From NCBI RefSeq assembly GCF_002259595.1, contig NZ_MWWU01000005.1:21327-85326 (forward strand): a stretch of DNA of 64,000 nucleotides, in the 5' to 3' direction. Made by a program: the position numbers and the translations under genes. Source of the DNA: Aeriscardovia aeriphila (GTDB lineage: Bacteria > Actinomycetota > Actinomycetes > Actinomycetales > Bifidobacteriaceae). The notes under the pieces are model-generated. The model searched no databases, was not told where the DNA came from, and saw only the letters and a list, made by a program, of their open reading frames with translations. The stretch's first letter is position 1, and each line of letters opens with the position of its first letter. Positions 50,655 to 59,153 of the stretch are shown here, piece by piece.

Positions 50655-50840
50655 ATGGTATTTATTCGTCGTGGTGCTCACGCTCGTCGTGTTCGTCACA
50701 CTCGCAACACTCGCTGGCAAGAGGAGTTGATTACTAGACCCGCTTTAAGCACTATCCCGTTGAGGGGCAATGACTATGCCTCAGGCAGGCTGATTACGTG
50801 GAGCATTGCAGATGTCAGGCAAATGAGGTTGAGTGCGTAA
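50655..50840 (+). CDS. Small basic protein of unknown function
   Basis: Sixty-one codons with a strong ribosome site (AAAGGAGG, 6 bases before ATG). The first part is Arg/His-rich (VFIRRGAHARRVRHTRNTR), then RGNDYASGRLITWSIADVR. No family is recognised. The good ribosome site favours a real gene in the 640-base gap 50500-51136, but composition alone is weak support. Confidence 0.45.
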   Translation: MVFIRRGAHARRVRHTRNTRWQEELITRPALSTIPLRGNDYASGRLITWSIADVRQMRLSA

Positions 50841-50994
50841 GTTGCGGCAGCTGTGCGAGTGTGCCGTGTGTGTTGGTTGTGATAACCAAAACCTGTCACC
50901 TATGAAGTAGTGGCAGCTGCAACGCTTGTATCAGCGACGAGGCATATGCAGCGCGCGTAACGATATAAAAACTGAACAACGTGAAACAAGACGT

Positions 50995-51038
50995 GAGGGC
51001 GGATGTGTACGACTGTGTACTGCATTCGCCCTCTTGTT
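50995..51038 (+). terminator. Hairpin terminator upstream of the esterase gene
   Basis: GAGGGCGGATG pairs with CATTCGCCCTC (one G-T), with a further GTAC pairing inside, followed by TTGTTATT. It may end the small ORF transcript. Confidence 0.65.
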
Positions 51039-51136
51039 ATTGAGAGGTGTATAAATAAGTTAAAGAGTGTGCTAAACGGCGAGCTTTACTATGAGCCCCA
51101 CGTTTCCCACAGAACAACAAGCAACAAGGAGGTTGC

Positions 51137-52150
51137 ATGGTAACAGTAAAGGAGCCTTTCCCCGAGCTGGAAAACCCGGAAGCCTGGACGGAAATCGACG
51201 GTGATTTAGCTGGCATCGATCCCAAGCGCGCCGAAATGATCAAGAAATCACGCGAAGGAACGGCTCGTTTTGATGCCGTTCGCGCTGCTCATTGGCAAGA
51301 CCCTGACGGTGTTGACGCTTTCGTGGACATCCCTTACATGGATGATGATGTGCGCGGCCACAAGCTCGACGTGTATGTTCCTCACGATTCTCGCCTGCGC
51401 GCTGACCACACGCTTCCGGTGTACGTTGACGTACATGGCGGCGGTTTTGTGTATGGCTACAAGGAACTGAACCGCAATTATTGCACGCATTTGGCGGCTC
51501 ACGGCGTCGTCGTGGTTTCGCTTTCCTACCGTCCGGCTCCTCAAACAGATTTTCACGGCCAGCTGCAGGACGTTGCTCAAGGCTTGGCGTGGGTGAAGAA
51601 GAACATTATGATGTACGCTGGCGACCCGACGGGCGTCTTCCTCACCGGCGACTCGGCTGGTGGCTGCCTCGCCTTTTACGCCAGCCTGGTGGAGCGCAAC
51701 ACTGACTTTGCCAGCAAGATTAACATTGCGCCAGCAGGAGTGCGCGTCAAAGGCGCGGCCGTCGTTTCTGCTTTGCTGGATATGCCTGCGTATGTGGACC
51801 CAACGGCGAAGAAAGATCCGACTGTTCAGAACCTATTGAGCATGCTGGGTGATGATTTCTTCTCCTGCTTGGAGCCTGTGGGTGTGGAGAATCTGGCGTT
51901 AGGCAAGCTTGTGGCTGACATGGATGTGCCACCGCTGTACTTGCTCACCAGCTCGGATGATTTCGTGGAAGCAGAAACCTTGAAGCTTGCCACAGCGATG
52001 AGCCAGGCTCATAAGAAGTTTGAGCTTCATGATGTTGCTCCTGAACCAGGCCGAGCTTTGGGCCATGTGTTCTCCATTGGCATGAGCTGGCTGGAGGAGA
52101 GCCAGGCAGTGTTCGAGCAGATGAGGAAGTTCGCTTATCGCAACCTGTGA
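51137..52150 (+). CDS. Alpha/beta hydrolase, HSL-type esterase
   Basis: A cytosolic 337-residue esterase or lipase of the hormone-sensitive-lipase family. The oxyanion motif is DVHGGGFVYG, the nucleophile S173 in GDSAGGCLA, the acid probably in TSSDDFVEAE and the His in ALGHVFS. Natural substrate is unknown. AAGGAGG lies upstream of the ATG. It is monocistronic, with terminators on both sides. Confidence 0.92.
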   Translation: MVTVKEPFPELENPEAWTEIDGDLAGIDPKRAEMIKKSREGTARFDAVRAAHWQDPDGVDAFVDIPYMDDDVRGHKLDVYVPHDSRLRADHTLPVYVDVHGGGFVYGYKELNRNYCTHLAAHGVVVVSLSYRPAPQTDFHGQLQDVAQGLAWVKKNIMMYAGDPTGVFLTGDSAGGCLAFYASLVERNTDFASKINIAPAGVRVKGAAVVSALLDMPAYVDPTAKKDPTVQNLLSMLGDDFFSCLEPVGVENLALGKLVADMDVPPLYLLTSSDDFVEAETLKLATAMSQAHKKFELHDVAPEPGRALGHVFSIGMSWLEESQAVFEQMRKFAYRNL

Positions 52151-52171
52151 TCACTTCGCGTGAATAACGTT

Positions 52172-52213
52172 AAGCCCAAGCTCCGCGTCATTGCTGGAGT
52201 TTGGGCTTTTTTG
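52172..52213 (+). terminator. Terminator after the esterase gene
   Basis: AAGCCCAAGCTCC pairs with GGAGTTTGGGCTT, followed by TTTTTG. Confidence 0.88.
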
Positions 52214-52340
52214 TTTCACGTGAAGTAATCGCGAAAGTACGGAATATTGCTCAATTAAAGCCTCTCCGAGCTTATTGTTTCACGTGGGAATAGAGATGTT
52301 TAACGTGTAGAAAGTAAGCGGAAATGTTTCACGGAAAACA
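52212..52340. promoter_or_regulatory. Cluster of parS-like sites upstream of recQ
   Basis: Three parS-like 16-mers: TGTTTCACGTGAAGTA (52212-52227), TGTTTCACGTGGGAAT (about 52276-52291) and TGTTTCACGGAAAACA (52325-52340), each with two to four differences from the canonical TGTTTCACGTGAAACA. Confidence 0.6.
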
Positions 52341-52410
52341 ATCGAATGATGATCAGTAGCTTTAGCGCAGAGAGTACGGTAAACGCGCATAAAACCGCTA
52401 GAGTAGAACC

Positions 52411-54081
52411 GTGAGGCACAGAAGAGTAAACGGTGTTGATAATCTCAAGCGATTAAGGCAGTTAGCAGCCAGCAAGCTCAAGGAATTGGCAGGGCTCGGG
52501 GAGAGCAACGGCCAGGCCTATGAGGCGAACGACTGGGACACTCCTGTTGTTGTGCCGTCGAAGGACTCCAGCGACTGGGACAACAAGCTTGCGCAACTCG
52601 TGAGCGCAAAACAGCAGGGGAAGCAGCTGGGGAGCGTCGCCAAGCCTGTGAGTAACGCCAAGACTGCGAGCGTTAAGTCAGCGAGTAGTACGAACAAGTC
52701 GACAGGCAACGCCAAGCCAGTGAGTGCAAGTGCAACAACGAGCGCAAACGTACCGGCCAAACCTAAGCGCGCCGTGAACAGCGCCAAGCGAGAAGCGTAC
52801 GAAAAGCAAAAGAAAGCCGACATGTACGCCGAACTCGCCAAAATCTATGGTTACACCAAGTTCCGCACAGGCCAATACGAACTGATCTCCAGCATTCTCG
52901 ACGGACGCGATGTGCTCGGAGTACTGCCCACCGGCGGCGGAAAATCACTGTGCTTCCAGCTGCCCACCCACATGATCCAAGGCATGGGCCTCGTCATCAC
53001 ACCACTCATCTCGCTCATGCGCGACCAAGTCGAGCAACTCAACAAGCGAGGCTACCCAGCAGCCTTCATCAACTCACAAATGAGACCAGCTGAAGTCAAC
53101 AAGATCATGAGCGACACCCTGCAAAACCATCGCTACAAGATCCTCTACGTTGCTCCAGAAAGGCTTGACTCCCGCCGATTCGTCAACTTCGCCGTCCAAC
53201 TGCCCATCTCGGTGATCACCGTTGACGAAGCACACTGCGTGAGCATGTGGGGACAAGACTTCCGCCCCGCATACCTGCGCATCCCCGAATTCGTGAAGCA
53301 ACTACCCAGCAGGCCCGTCATTGCAGCCTTCACCGCAACGGCCACCCCACAGACTAGGCAGGACATTATCGAGCAGCTCGATCTGCACGACCCCTACATT
53401 GGCGTCACCACCTTCGACAGGCCGAACCTGCGCTGGTACGTGAGAGAGTGCACGAGCGAAAACATGCTTATGGGTGAACTCTTCGAATACGCGCGACGTC
53501 ACAAGGGATGCGGAATTATCTTCCGAGAGTCGAGAGCAGGCTGCGTGAAAATCGCCAAATACCTCGCCTCACGAGGAGTGAACGCGCAAGCCTACCATGC
53601 GGGAATGAAACCGGAAGAGAGAACGCGCATACAAGAAGCCTTTATTTCCGGCGAAATCCCCGTGATTGTGTCAACATCAGCATTCGGCATGGGAATTGAC
53701 AAGCCGGACGTGCGCTGGGTGCTGCACGCCAATGTGCCTAAGAACCTCGAAGAGTACTACCAGGAGGCTGGCCGCGCTGGCAGAGACGGCAAAGTCAGCC
53801 ATTGCGTGCTGTACTGGAGAAAATCGGATTTCGCCACCGCCCGACGCATGCTCTCCAAAGCCGGCGAAGGCAACGAAGAAATGGGCATGATTGACACTGC
53901 AGTGATGCGCTTCCACCTGATGAAAATGCTCGACGCAGTGGAAGCCTATTGCGAAGCAACACCGCGCGTATGCCTGCGAAACGTGCTTCTTGATTACTTT
54001 GGCGAGCATCGCACTGACCGCTGCGGGCAATGTTCCACGTGCCATCAGTTTGAGAAGCACCCTCTCAAGCTGTGGTGGTGA
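52411..54081 (+). CDS. recQ: RecQ-type DNA helicase, short form
   Basis: A 3'-5' DNA helicase. Motifs in order: FRTGQYELISSILDGRDVLG (motif 0), LPTGGGKSLCFQ (I), TVDEAHCVSMWGQDFRP (II and aromatic loop), AAFTATATPQTRQDI (III), and STSAFGMGIDKPDVRWVLH to QEAGRAGRDG (V-VI). The zinc-binding Cys set is kept (CEATPRVCLRN, CGQCSTCHQF). It ends there, without winged-helix and HRDC domains. About 135 N-terminal residues are Ala/Ser/Lys-rich. The start is GTG with TAGAGT nine bases upstream, consistent with a leaderless transcript. A TTGATAATCTCAAG motif lies at codons 9-13. Confidence 0.9.
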   Translation: MRHRRVNGVDNLKRLRQLAASKLKELAGLGESNGQAYEANDWDTPVVVPSKDSSDWDNKLAQLVSAKQQGKQLGSVAKPVSNAKTASVKSASSTNKSTGNAKPVSASATTSANVPAKPKRAVNSAKREAYEKQKKADMYAELAKIYGYTKFRTGQYELISSILDGRDVLGVLPTGGGKSLCFQLPTHMIQGMGLVITPLISLMRDQVEQLNKRGYPAAFINSQMRPAEVNKIMSDTLQNHRYKILYVAPERLDSRRFVNFAVQLPISVITVDEAHCVSMWGQDFRPAYLRIPEFVKQLPSRPVIAAFTATATPQTRQDIIEQLDLHDPYIGVTTFDRPNLRWYVRECTSENMLMGELFEYARRHKGCGIIFRESRAGCVKIAKYLASRGVNAQAYHAGMKPEERTRIQEAFISGEIPVIVSTSAFGMGIDKPDVRWVLHANVPKNLEEYYQEAGRAGRDGKVSHCVLYWRKSDFATARRMLSKAGEGNEEMGMIDTAVMRFHLMKMLDAVEAYCEATPRVCLRNVLLDYFGEHRTDRCGQCSTCHQFEKHPLKLWW

Positions 54082-54243
54082 GCTACGACCTCATTGCGGT
54101 TAATGTGAGCACACACGACAAACATCGAACAAATCAATGTATTTCTGATGTTGTTGCGAATGGAGTAATGAGCTTATTGCTATCTGGAGTATAAGACGAT
54201 AGCATTACAATGTAAGACATTGTTTATTATGTGGGTGGTAATT
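54082..54243. promoter_or_regulatory. Promoter region of the antitoxin gene with palindrome
   Basis: The AT-rich leader holds TTACAATGTAA at about 54203, a perfect palindrome followed by ACATTG. Placed just before an autoregulating DinJ-type gene it is a likely operator. Confidence 0.5.
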
Positions 54244-54510
54244 ATGAGCTCTGTCACTATTCGTGTGGATCAGCAAACAAAGGAAGCAGCATCAAATATT
54301 GCTGAGGATTTTGGTTTTGATCTCTCTTCTGTTACCCGCGCTTTTTACCGCCAAATTGTACGTGAGCGTCGTATTCCGTTGAATCTTTCATATCCTCAGC
54401 CGAATGCGGAATCGAAGAAATCTATTCAAGAGGCCGATGAAATTATTTCACGTGGCGGTACAGGTCGATTCCACAATGCTCAAGAAATGTTTGAAGACTT
54501 GGGAATCTGA
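54244..54510 (+). CDS. RelB/DinJ-family antitoxin, without adjacent toxin
   Basis: An 88-residue protein with an N-terminal ribbon-helix-helix (SSVTIRVDQQTKEAASNIAED, then GFDLSSVTRAFYRQIV), the DinJ/RelB pattern, and an acidic C-terminal tail that would neutralise a YafQ/RelE-type mRNA endonuclease. No toxin gene follows: the next feature is an IS200/IS605 element. The start at 54244 is preceded by GTGGGTGG, and an upstream ATG at 54229 is less likely. Confidence 0.85.
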   Translation: MSSVTIRVDQQTKEAASNIAEDFGFDLSSVTRAFYRQIVRERRIPLNLSYPQPNAESKKSIQEADEIISRGGTGRFHNAQEMFEDLGI

Positions 54511-54618
54511 CATATGGCCAACTTGATGAGATTTTTAGCCCGCAAACCTGGTATTTCGATGCCGGGTTAGGGCGTATCGAATTTTGCGTATGGTAGCGGA
54601 TGTGCTACGATTATTCCC

Positions 54619-55062
54619 ATGAGTGCAAGCGATGAACGGTTCACGCATGGTAGGACTTCGGTATACAATCTGAACTACCACATCATCTGGTGCACGAAAT
54701 ACCGTCGTAAGGTGCTTAAGGACGGAATCGACTCGGATTTGAAGACGATTCTCAGGGAGATAGCTGACGAGCACGGCTACCTCATTCCCCACATGGAGGT
54801 CGGCTTGGACGACCATATTCACCTGTTCGTGTCAGCGCCACCGAAAATCAGCGTGAGTAGCATCGTCAAACAGTTGAAGGGCACATCCAGTCTCCGACTG
54901 TTCGCCATGCACCCTGAACTGAAAAGCCAATACTGGAAACGCAAGGGCGAACGGAGCCTGTGGTCTCCCAGCTATTTCACTGAAAGCATCGGCTCGGTCA
55001 ACGAGCAGGCGGTGGCCAAATACATCGACGACCAACGGTCGAAGGAGCGTGAATCACAATGA
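54619..55062 (+). CDS. tnpA: IS200/IS605 Y1 transposase TnpA
   Basis: A 147-residue HUH-type single-strand transposase. The metal-binding HUH motif is DDHIHLFV and the catalytic Tyr lies in EQAVAKYIDDQR. The start YNLNYHIIWCTKYRRKVL is typical. It acts on single-stranded ends as a dimer. Full length, with no lesion seen. Confidence 0.95.
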   Translation: MSASDERFTHGRTSVYNLNYHIIWCTKYRRKVLKDGIDSDLKTILREIADEHGYLIPHMEVGLDDHIHLFVSAPPKISVSSIVKQLKGTSSLRLFAMHPELKSQYWKRKGERSLWSPSYFTESIGSVNEQAVAKYIDDQRSKERESQ

Positions 55063-56231
55063 CCATGCGCAAGGTGGCGCAGCGCATACCGTTCACGCCG
55101 TCCAAGATCCAAGCCTCATTGTTGGAACGGTGCTTCGGCGACAGGCGTTTCGCCTACAACCAGCAGGTCGAGGCGTTCAACACGTACGACAAGGAGACGA
55201 ACCCGAACCCCGCGTATCCGAACGTGACCGGTATGAAGAACGCGAACGAATGGCTCAAGGACAGTCCAATCCCGTCGAACGCGTTGAGCAACACCATCAT
55301 GGACTTCCGCAAGGCACGTTCGGCGTACTTCCGCAAAGCCCAGTACCAGAAGCATCGTCCTCGTTTCGCCTCAAGGAATGACAACATCCAATCGTTCCGC
55401 AATACCATGCCGATACGCCGTATGGACGGCAACCGGTATCCGTTATCCAAGAAGCTTGGCTCGGTGCGCATCCGCAAACGCGACCGGTTGCGTTATCCAA
55501 TCGAGAACCTGTCCAGCTGGACGGTGAAACGTGAGAACCGGACGTACTATCTCGTGTTCCTGTTCGACGTGGACATCCAGCCGAAAACGCAGGCCGAGGG
55601 CCGTATCGGCATCGACTTAGGCGTCAAGAATTTCCTCACATTGTCAACCGGCGAGAAAATCGACTATCCGAACCGGCTACGCCGATTGGAGGCTGACATC
55701 AAACGGGAGCAACGCAAACTATCCCGTCGAACGAAAGGGTCGAACAACTACCGTAAACAGAAGGCAATCGTAGCCAAGGCGTACGCCAAGCTCCGCCACT
55801 ACCGCGATAACTTTCAGCACCAACTGTCCCACAGGCTGATAGAAGAGAACCAATTCATCGGCATGGAGACACTGATGGTACGGAACATGACGCGAAAGGC
55901 ACGCAAGAAGCTGGATTCGGACGGCATGCCCAGGCGCAACGGCCAGTCACGCAAACGCGCGATGAACCGTTCCATACTCCGTGACGGGTGGAGCGGCCTC
56001 GTGGACAAGCTCTCCTACAAGGCGGAATGGTATGGTCGTACCTTCGTCCAAGTGGACAGGTTCTACCCAAGTTCTAAACTCTGCCACGACTGTGGGCACA
56101 AGTACAAGGGATTGCGGCTGTCCGAACGCGAATGGGTGTGTGAACGGTGCGGAAATCCGCACGACAGGGACGTGAACGCCGCGTTGAACATTCGCGACGA
56201 GGCATTGCGGCTCAGCCGAGAAAAAGCATAA
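55059..56231 (+). CDS. tnpB: TnpB RNA-guided nuclease of IS605 type
   Basis: TnpB uses RNA from the transposon end to cut matching DNA next to a short motif. All three RuvC acidic residues are present: D186 in GIDLGVKNF, E270 in GMETLMV and D371 in DRDVNAALN. The zinc finger is CHDCGHKY and CERCGNPHDR. The protein has 390 residues and appears intact and active. It overlaps tnpA by four bases (ATGA). Confidence 0.94.
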   Translation: MTMRKVAQRIPFTPSKIQASLLERCFGDRRFAYNQQVEAFNTYDKETNPNPAYPNVTGMKNANEWLKDSPIPSNALSNTIMDFRKARSAYFRKAQYQKHRPRFASRNDNIQSFRNTMPIRRMDGNRYPLSKKLGSVRIRKRDRLRYPIENLSSWTVKRENRTYYLVFLFDVDIQPKTQAEGRIGIDLGVKNFLTLSTGEKIDYPNRLRRLEADIKREQRKLSRRTKGSNNYRKQKAIVAKAYAKLRHYRDNFQHQLSHRLIEENQFIGMETLMVRNMTRKARKKLDSDGMPRRNGQSRKRAMNRSILRDGWSGLVDKLSYKAEWYGRTFVQVDRFYPSSKLCHDCGHKYKGLRLSEREWVCERCGNPHDRDVNAALNIRDEALRLSREKA

Positions 56232-56380
56232 CAAAAGAAGAGGAACCGGCCGACAACCGGGGATAGCCCGCTAAAAATGGGAAGCCTCTGGATTCAGACG
56301 TATCGTCTGAATCCAAGCAAGCCCAGTTCGCAGGAATCCCGTAGTTTCAACCACGGGAGTGTCAAGAGCTATTTCAGTAG
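56232..56380 (+). ncRNA. Probable omega-RNA of TnpB with guide
   Basis: The IS right end after tnpB has a strong hairpin GGATTCAGACG/CGTCTGAATCC (56290-56314) and the terminal hairpin 56337-56358. In related elements the RNA covers the 3' end of tnpB and the right end, and the guide is the first 16-20 bases outside it, here from about 56365. This is inferred from the family, not seen as transcription. Confidence 0.55.
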
Positions 56381-56404
56381 TGACAATCTAGTGTCGTGAT
56401 AATC

Positions 56405-56434
56405 GTGAGAGGTACGGGAATGGGTACCTCTCAC
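56405..56434 (-). terminator. Hairpin downstream of the xylanase gene
   Basis: GTGAGAGGTAC and GTACCTCTCAC form a perfect 11-bp stem, 28 bases after the GH10 stop on the minus strand. No strong T run. Confidence 0.6.
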
Positions 56435-56462
56435 AAAGCATGCGCGAGGAGAGGGAAGAGCT

Positions 56463-57755
56463 TCACGACTCTGCGGCGGCTTGTGCGCTCACCATGAGCT
56501 CGCGATCGCCAGTCTCCTGACGGCTCAGGGTAAACGGCGTCGTGCTGATCACAAGGCCGTGCTCATCCAACAGATCGAGCTCATAAAAACCAGCCCAGCC
56601 AGTCAAGCCAACTGCGCCAAACTCGTCAGTCGTCGCATCAGTAGGCGCAACCCACCACTGTCCCTTAATCAGATCGTGCAGAGCGTGATAGGCTGGCTTA
56701 GCGCTGCCATCCTTACGCAACAATCCAGACGGCGCACCCAACCATGCGCCTTTATCGGTGAAATCCCAATAGGTAATCGACTCAGTAGCCGGGTTCTTCA
56801 CAATTGTGCGGTAGTGGCGAACAATCTCATCAGCCTGACGAGCCTCGCCCTCTTCAGTGCTCGGCCACTCATCGACCTGGTAATCATTCAGATCAACAAT
56901 GTCCTTCGGCATCAAATGGCCAGAAAGCAAAGTGTTCTCCGTCATGTGCAGAGGAAGGCCATAACGGGCGAAACGCTCCAGCACCGACTCGACATATTCT
57001 TCACCCAAGTAGCCTTGATGCATATGCGTTTGCAAGCCAATAGCATCCAAAGAAATGCCAGCTTCCAAAACGCCTTCAATCAAGCATTCATAAGCAGTAC
57101 CCAAGTTGAAATCGTTGAGAAGCAGGAAAGCATTCGGATTCGTGCGGCGAGCCTCCTCAACGGACAAGCGGATCATTTCAATACGGCCCTTAGCTCGAGT
57201 CAACTTGGTAATCCCATTTTCTTCTGCAGTGAAAACAGGCGAAATCACCGACTCGTTGAGAGCATCCCACATGTCAACCACACCCGCGAAATTGCTGACT
57301 TCACGGCGGATTCGCTGGCGCAACAGCTCCTCGATATCGCGCAAAGGAAGCTTCGTCAGCCAACGGGGAGTAACCGTATGCCAGGTGAGTGGGTGACCCT
57401 TCATCTTGATGTGATGCGCTTGCAGGTAGCGAGCTGTTCTCATCATTTCCTGCGTGCGAGGATGCCCGCGTTCTGGCTCAAAACTGCCCCAATAGAACGG
57501 CAAAGTCGTCGTATTAAATAAATCAAAGAATTGGCTGGCTAAAAGCTCATCTTCGCTGGTGAGCTGTTGGGCTTGCTCGTCGCGGGCAATATTCTCAAAA
57601 ACAAAGCCGCCTGCTGCAAAGTCAAACTCATGGCGAACCTGACGAATACGCACTTTCTGACGGGCAAGCGCCTGGCCTTGCTGGTCGATGATGTGAAGAT
57701 TAACAGAACCCAAACGGTGAGGAATAGATTGATCTTTGACTTCCACACTTTGCAT
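56463..57755 (-). CDS. GH10 endo-beta-1,4-xylanase-like enzyme, intracellular
   Basis: The catalytic (beta/alpha)8 domain has GHPLTWH, the acid/base E168 in WDALNES and the probable nucleophile E273 in HMTENTL, and ends with TYWDFTDKGAWLG. GH10 enzymes cut xylan or xylo-oligosaccharides with retention. About 60 N-terminal residues form a small beta-rich domain (SVNLHIIDQQGQALARQKVR). No signal peptide is present, so it probably trims imported oligosaccharides. The start at 57755 has GAGGAGG upstream. No sugar transporter is adjacent. Confidence 0.88.
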   Translation of the reverse strand: MQSVEVKDQSIPHRLGSVNLHIIDQQGQALARQKVRIRQVRHEFDFAAGGFVFENIARDEQAQQLTSEDELLASQFFDLFNTTTLPFYWGSFEPERGHPRTQEMMRTARYLQAHHIKMKGHPLTWHTVTPRWLTKLPLRDIEELLRQRIRREVSNFAGVVDMWDALNESVISPVFTAEENGITKLTRAKGRIEMIRLSVEEARRTNPNAFLLLNDFNLGTAYECLIEGVLEAGISLDAIGLQTHMHQGYLGEEYVESVLERFARYGLPLHMTENTLLSGHLMPKDIVDLNDYQVDEWPSTEEGEARQADEIVRHYRTIVKNPATESITYWDFTDKGAWLGAPSGLLRKDGSAKPAYHALHDLIKGQWWVAPTDATTDEFGAVGLTGWAGFYELDLLDEHGLVISTTPFTLSRQETGDRELMVSAQAAAES

Positions 57756-58068
57756 TGGGCAACCTCCTCGTTGAGGGCTTGAACTGACGTCGTTTTCCAC
57801 ACTAGCCAGATTGCACTGACAGTGGGGATTCAGCTCGGTATTAGAAATTTTCGATGAAAGCTGAGCTGGCAACTCCCAGCTGCTTCACGCGCTTTCTGCC
57901 TTGCAAGAACAACAGATGATTACCACGGTAGGCCTGAAACCAATCCGCTATCAACTCAGCTCTCGCGCGATAGAAGAGCTGGGATTGTAACGCGGCGAAT
58001 GCTGGAAAACGCGGCAAACACAGTCAGGGCAACGAAATGCGCTGGAATGCTGAGAAATGAAGAAAAAG
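57756..58068. other. Intergenic region upstream of the GH10 gene
   Basis: No gene recognised. It should hold the GH10 promoter and the downstream end of the tRNA-Ala transcript; no clear operator or hairpin was found. Confidence 0.4.
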
Positions 58069-58141
58069 TGGAGCTAACGGGAATCGAACCCGTGACCTTT
58101 TCCATGCGAAGGAAACGCGCTACCAACTGCGCTATAGCCCC
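58069..58141 (-). tRNA. tRNA-Ala (anticodon CGC)
   Basis: Acceptor GGGGCTA pairs with TAGCTCC (one G-T), D arm GCGCAGTTGGTAGCGC, anticodon loop TTCGCAT, T arm ACGGGTTCGATTCCCGT. The CCA end is not encoded. It ends one base before the next tRNA gene. Confidence 0.93.
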
Positions 58142-58142
58142 G

Positions 58143-58215
58143 TGGAGTTAGCCGGGTTCGAACCGGCGACCCTCTGCTTGCAAAGCAGATGCGCTACCAA
58201 CTGCGCTATAGCCCC
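58143..58215 (-). tRNA. tRNA-Ala (anticodon TGC)
   Basis: Shares its first 25 bases with the neighbouring tRNA-Ala; anticodon stem-loop CTGCTTTGCAAGCAG, loop TTTGCAA, T arm GCCGGTTCGAACCCGGC. CCA not encoded. Transcribed first of the pair. Confidence 0.94.
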
Positions 58216-58358
58216 AAGAGTAAGTCGTGAGATCGCACGACGGACTTCATAATAGCTCGAGATTACCAGAAAACGCAATACGCCACAGTTTCTGCACGGT
58301 GCAGAACCTGTGGCGCACTACGAAACTCAAACAAGACTTAAGCAAAAACTTACTTGTT

Positions 58359-59153
58359 CTACTCGGCACCCTGAATTTCACGAGCAGCCTTACTGACACT
58401 GGCAATCTTGCCTTCATCAGTAGCTTTACCTGCGCTGGCAATCTGAGTGTGGTCGGCACTATTCTCTTCGCCAACAACAGCAGCTTTACCAGCAGCCTTA
58501 TTCTTGCGATGCTTGAGCCCAGCACGAATAGCAGTGATCACTGTCGGAGCCAAAGAGACCAACAAAATCAAGATGATCACCAGCTCGAAATGCTTCTGAA
58601 CAGCAGGAATACCGCCAAAGAAGTAGCCGAGCAGCGTGAAGAGAGAAGTCCACGTCAAACCGCCGAGGACGGAGAAGGGAGCGAAACGAATCCAACGCAT
58701 GCCAGTAATGCCAGAAATGAATGGCATGAATGTGCGAATGAAGGGGAAGAAGCGACCCAAGAACACGGCCAAAGGTCCCCACTTTTCAATCATTCCCTCA
58801 GTTTTAGCGATGCGTTCGGGAGTCATCGCCTTCACCTTGCCAGATTCGATAATCTTTTTGCCAAAGAAGTGACCAATGAAGTAGTTGCACTGGTCGCCCA
58901 GAATCGGTGCAAGGTAGCAGATGAGTAGCAAAACCGGCAGTTTCAAGCCAGAATTCGGATCATGTGCAAAGTAGCCCGCCGCGAAAAGCAGTGAGTCGCC
59001 GGGCAGGAATGGCGTGAACACCAAACCTGTTTCGAGGAAGAGAATGAGGAATATGAAGCCCAACGTTGGGCCGACACCCATGGCAATCCACCCTGCAATA
59101 GCAGTGCGAGGGTCTTTCAACAGTTCAACGATCGTCGTGACAAATGACGGCAT
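58359..59153 (-). CDS. DedA-family membrane protein
   Basis: A 264-residue integral membrane protein of the DedA/VTT superfamily, whose members flip polyprenyl-phosphate or phospholipids. It has the family motif ETGLVFTPFLPGDSLLFAAGY, the segment LGDQCNYFIGHFFG, and the Arg-rich FLGRFFPFIRTFMPFISG, with four or five membrane segments. The last 50 residues are Ala/Lys/Glu-rich. The ATG at 59153 has AGAAGGGAAAG upstream. Which lipid it moves cannot be told. Confidence 0.9.
   Translation of the reverse strand: MPSFVTTIVELLKDPRTAIAGWIAMGVGPTLGFIFLILFLETGLVFTPFLPGDSLLFAAGYFAHDPNSGLKLPVLLLICYLAPILGDQCNYFIGHFFGKKIIESGKVKAMTPERIAKTEGMIEKWGPLAVFLGRFFPFIRTFMPFISGITGMRWIRFAPFSVLGGLTWTSLFTLLGYFFGGIPAVQKHFELVIILILLVSLAPTVITAIRAGLKHRKNKAAGKAAVVGEENSADHTQIASAGKATDEGKIASVSKAAREIQGAE

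Larger units (their letters stand above)
54528..56364 (+). mobile_element. IS200/IS605-family insertion sequence
   Basis: Contains tnpA and tnpB in the same direction with a four-base overlap. The left end is near 54528, just after TTGAT (54523-54527), the type of target used by several IS605 elements; a left-end hairpin AACCTGG/CCGGGTT lies at 54545-54568. The right end has a hairpin TCCCGT/ACGGGA at 56337-56358. There are no terminal inverted repeats and no target duplication, as expected for this family. Exact ends are inferred. Confidence 0.8.
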
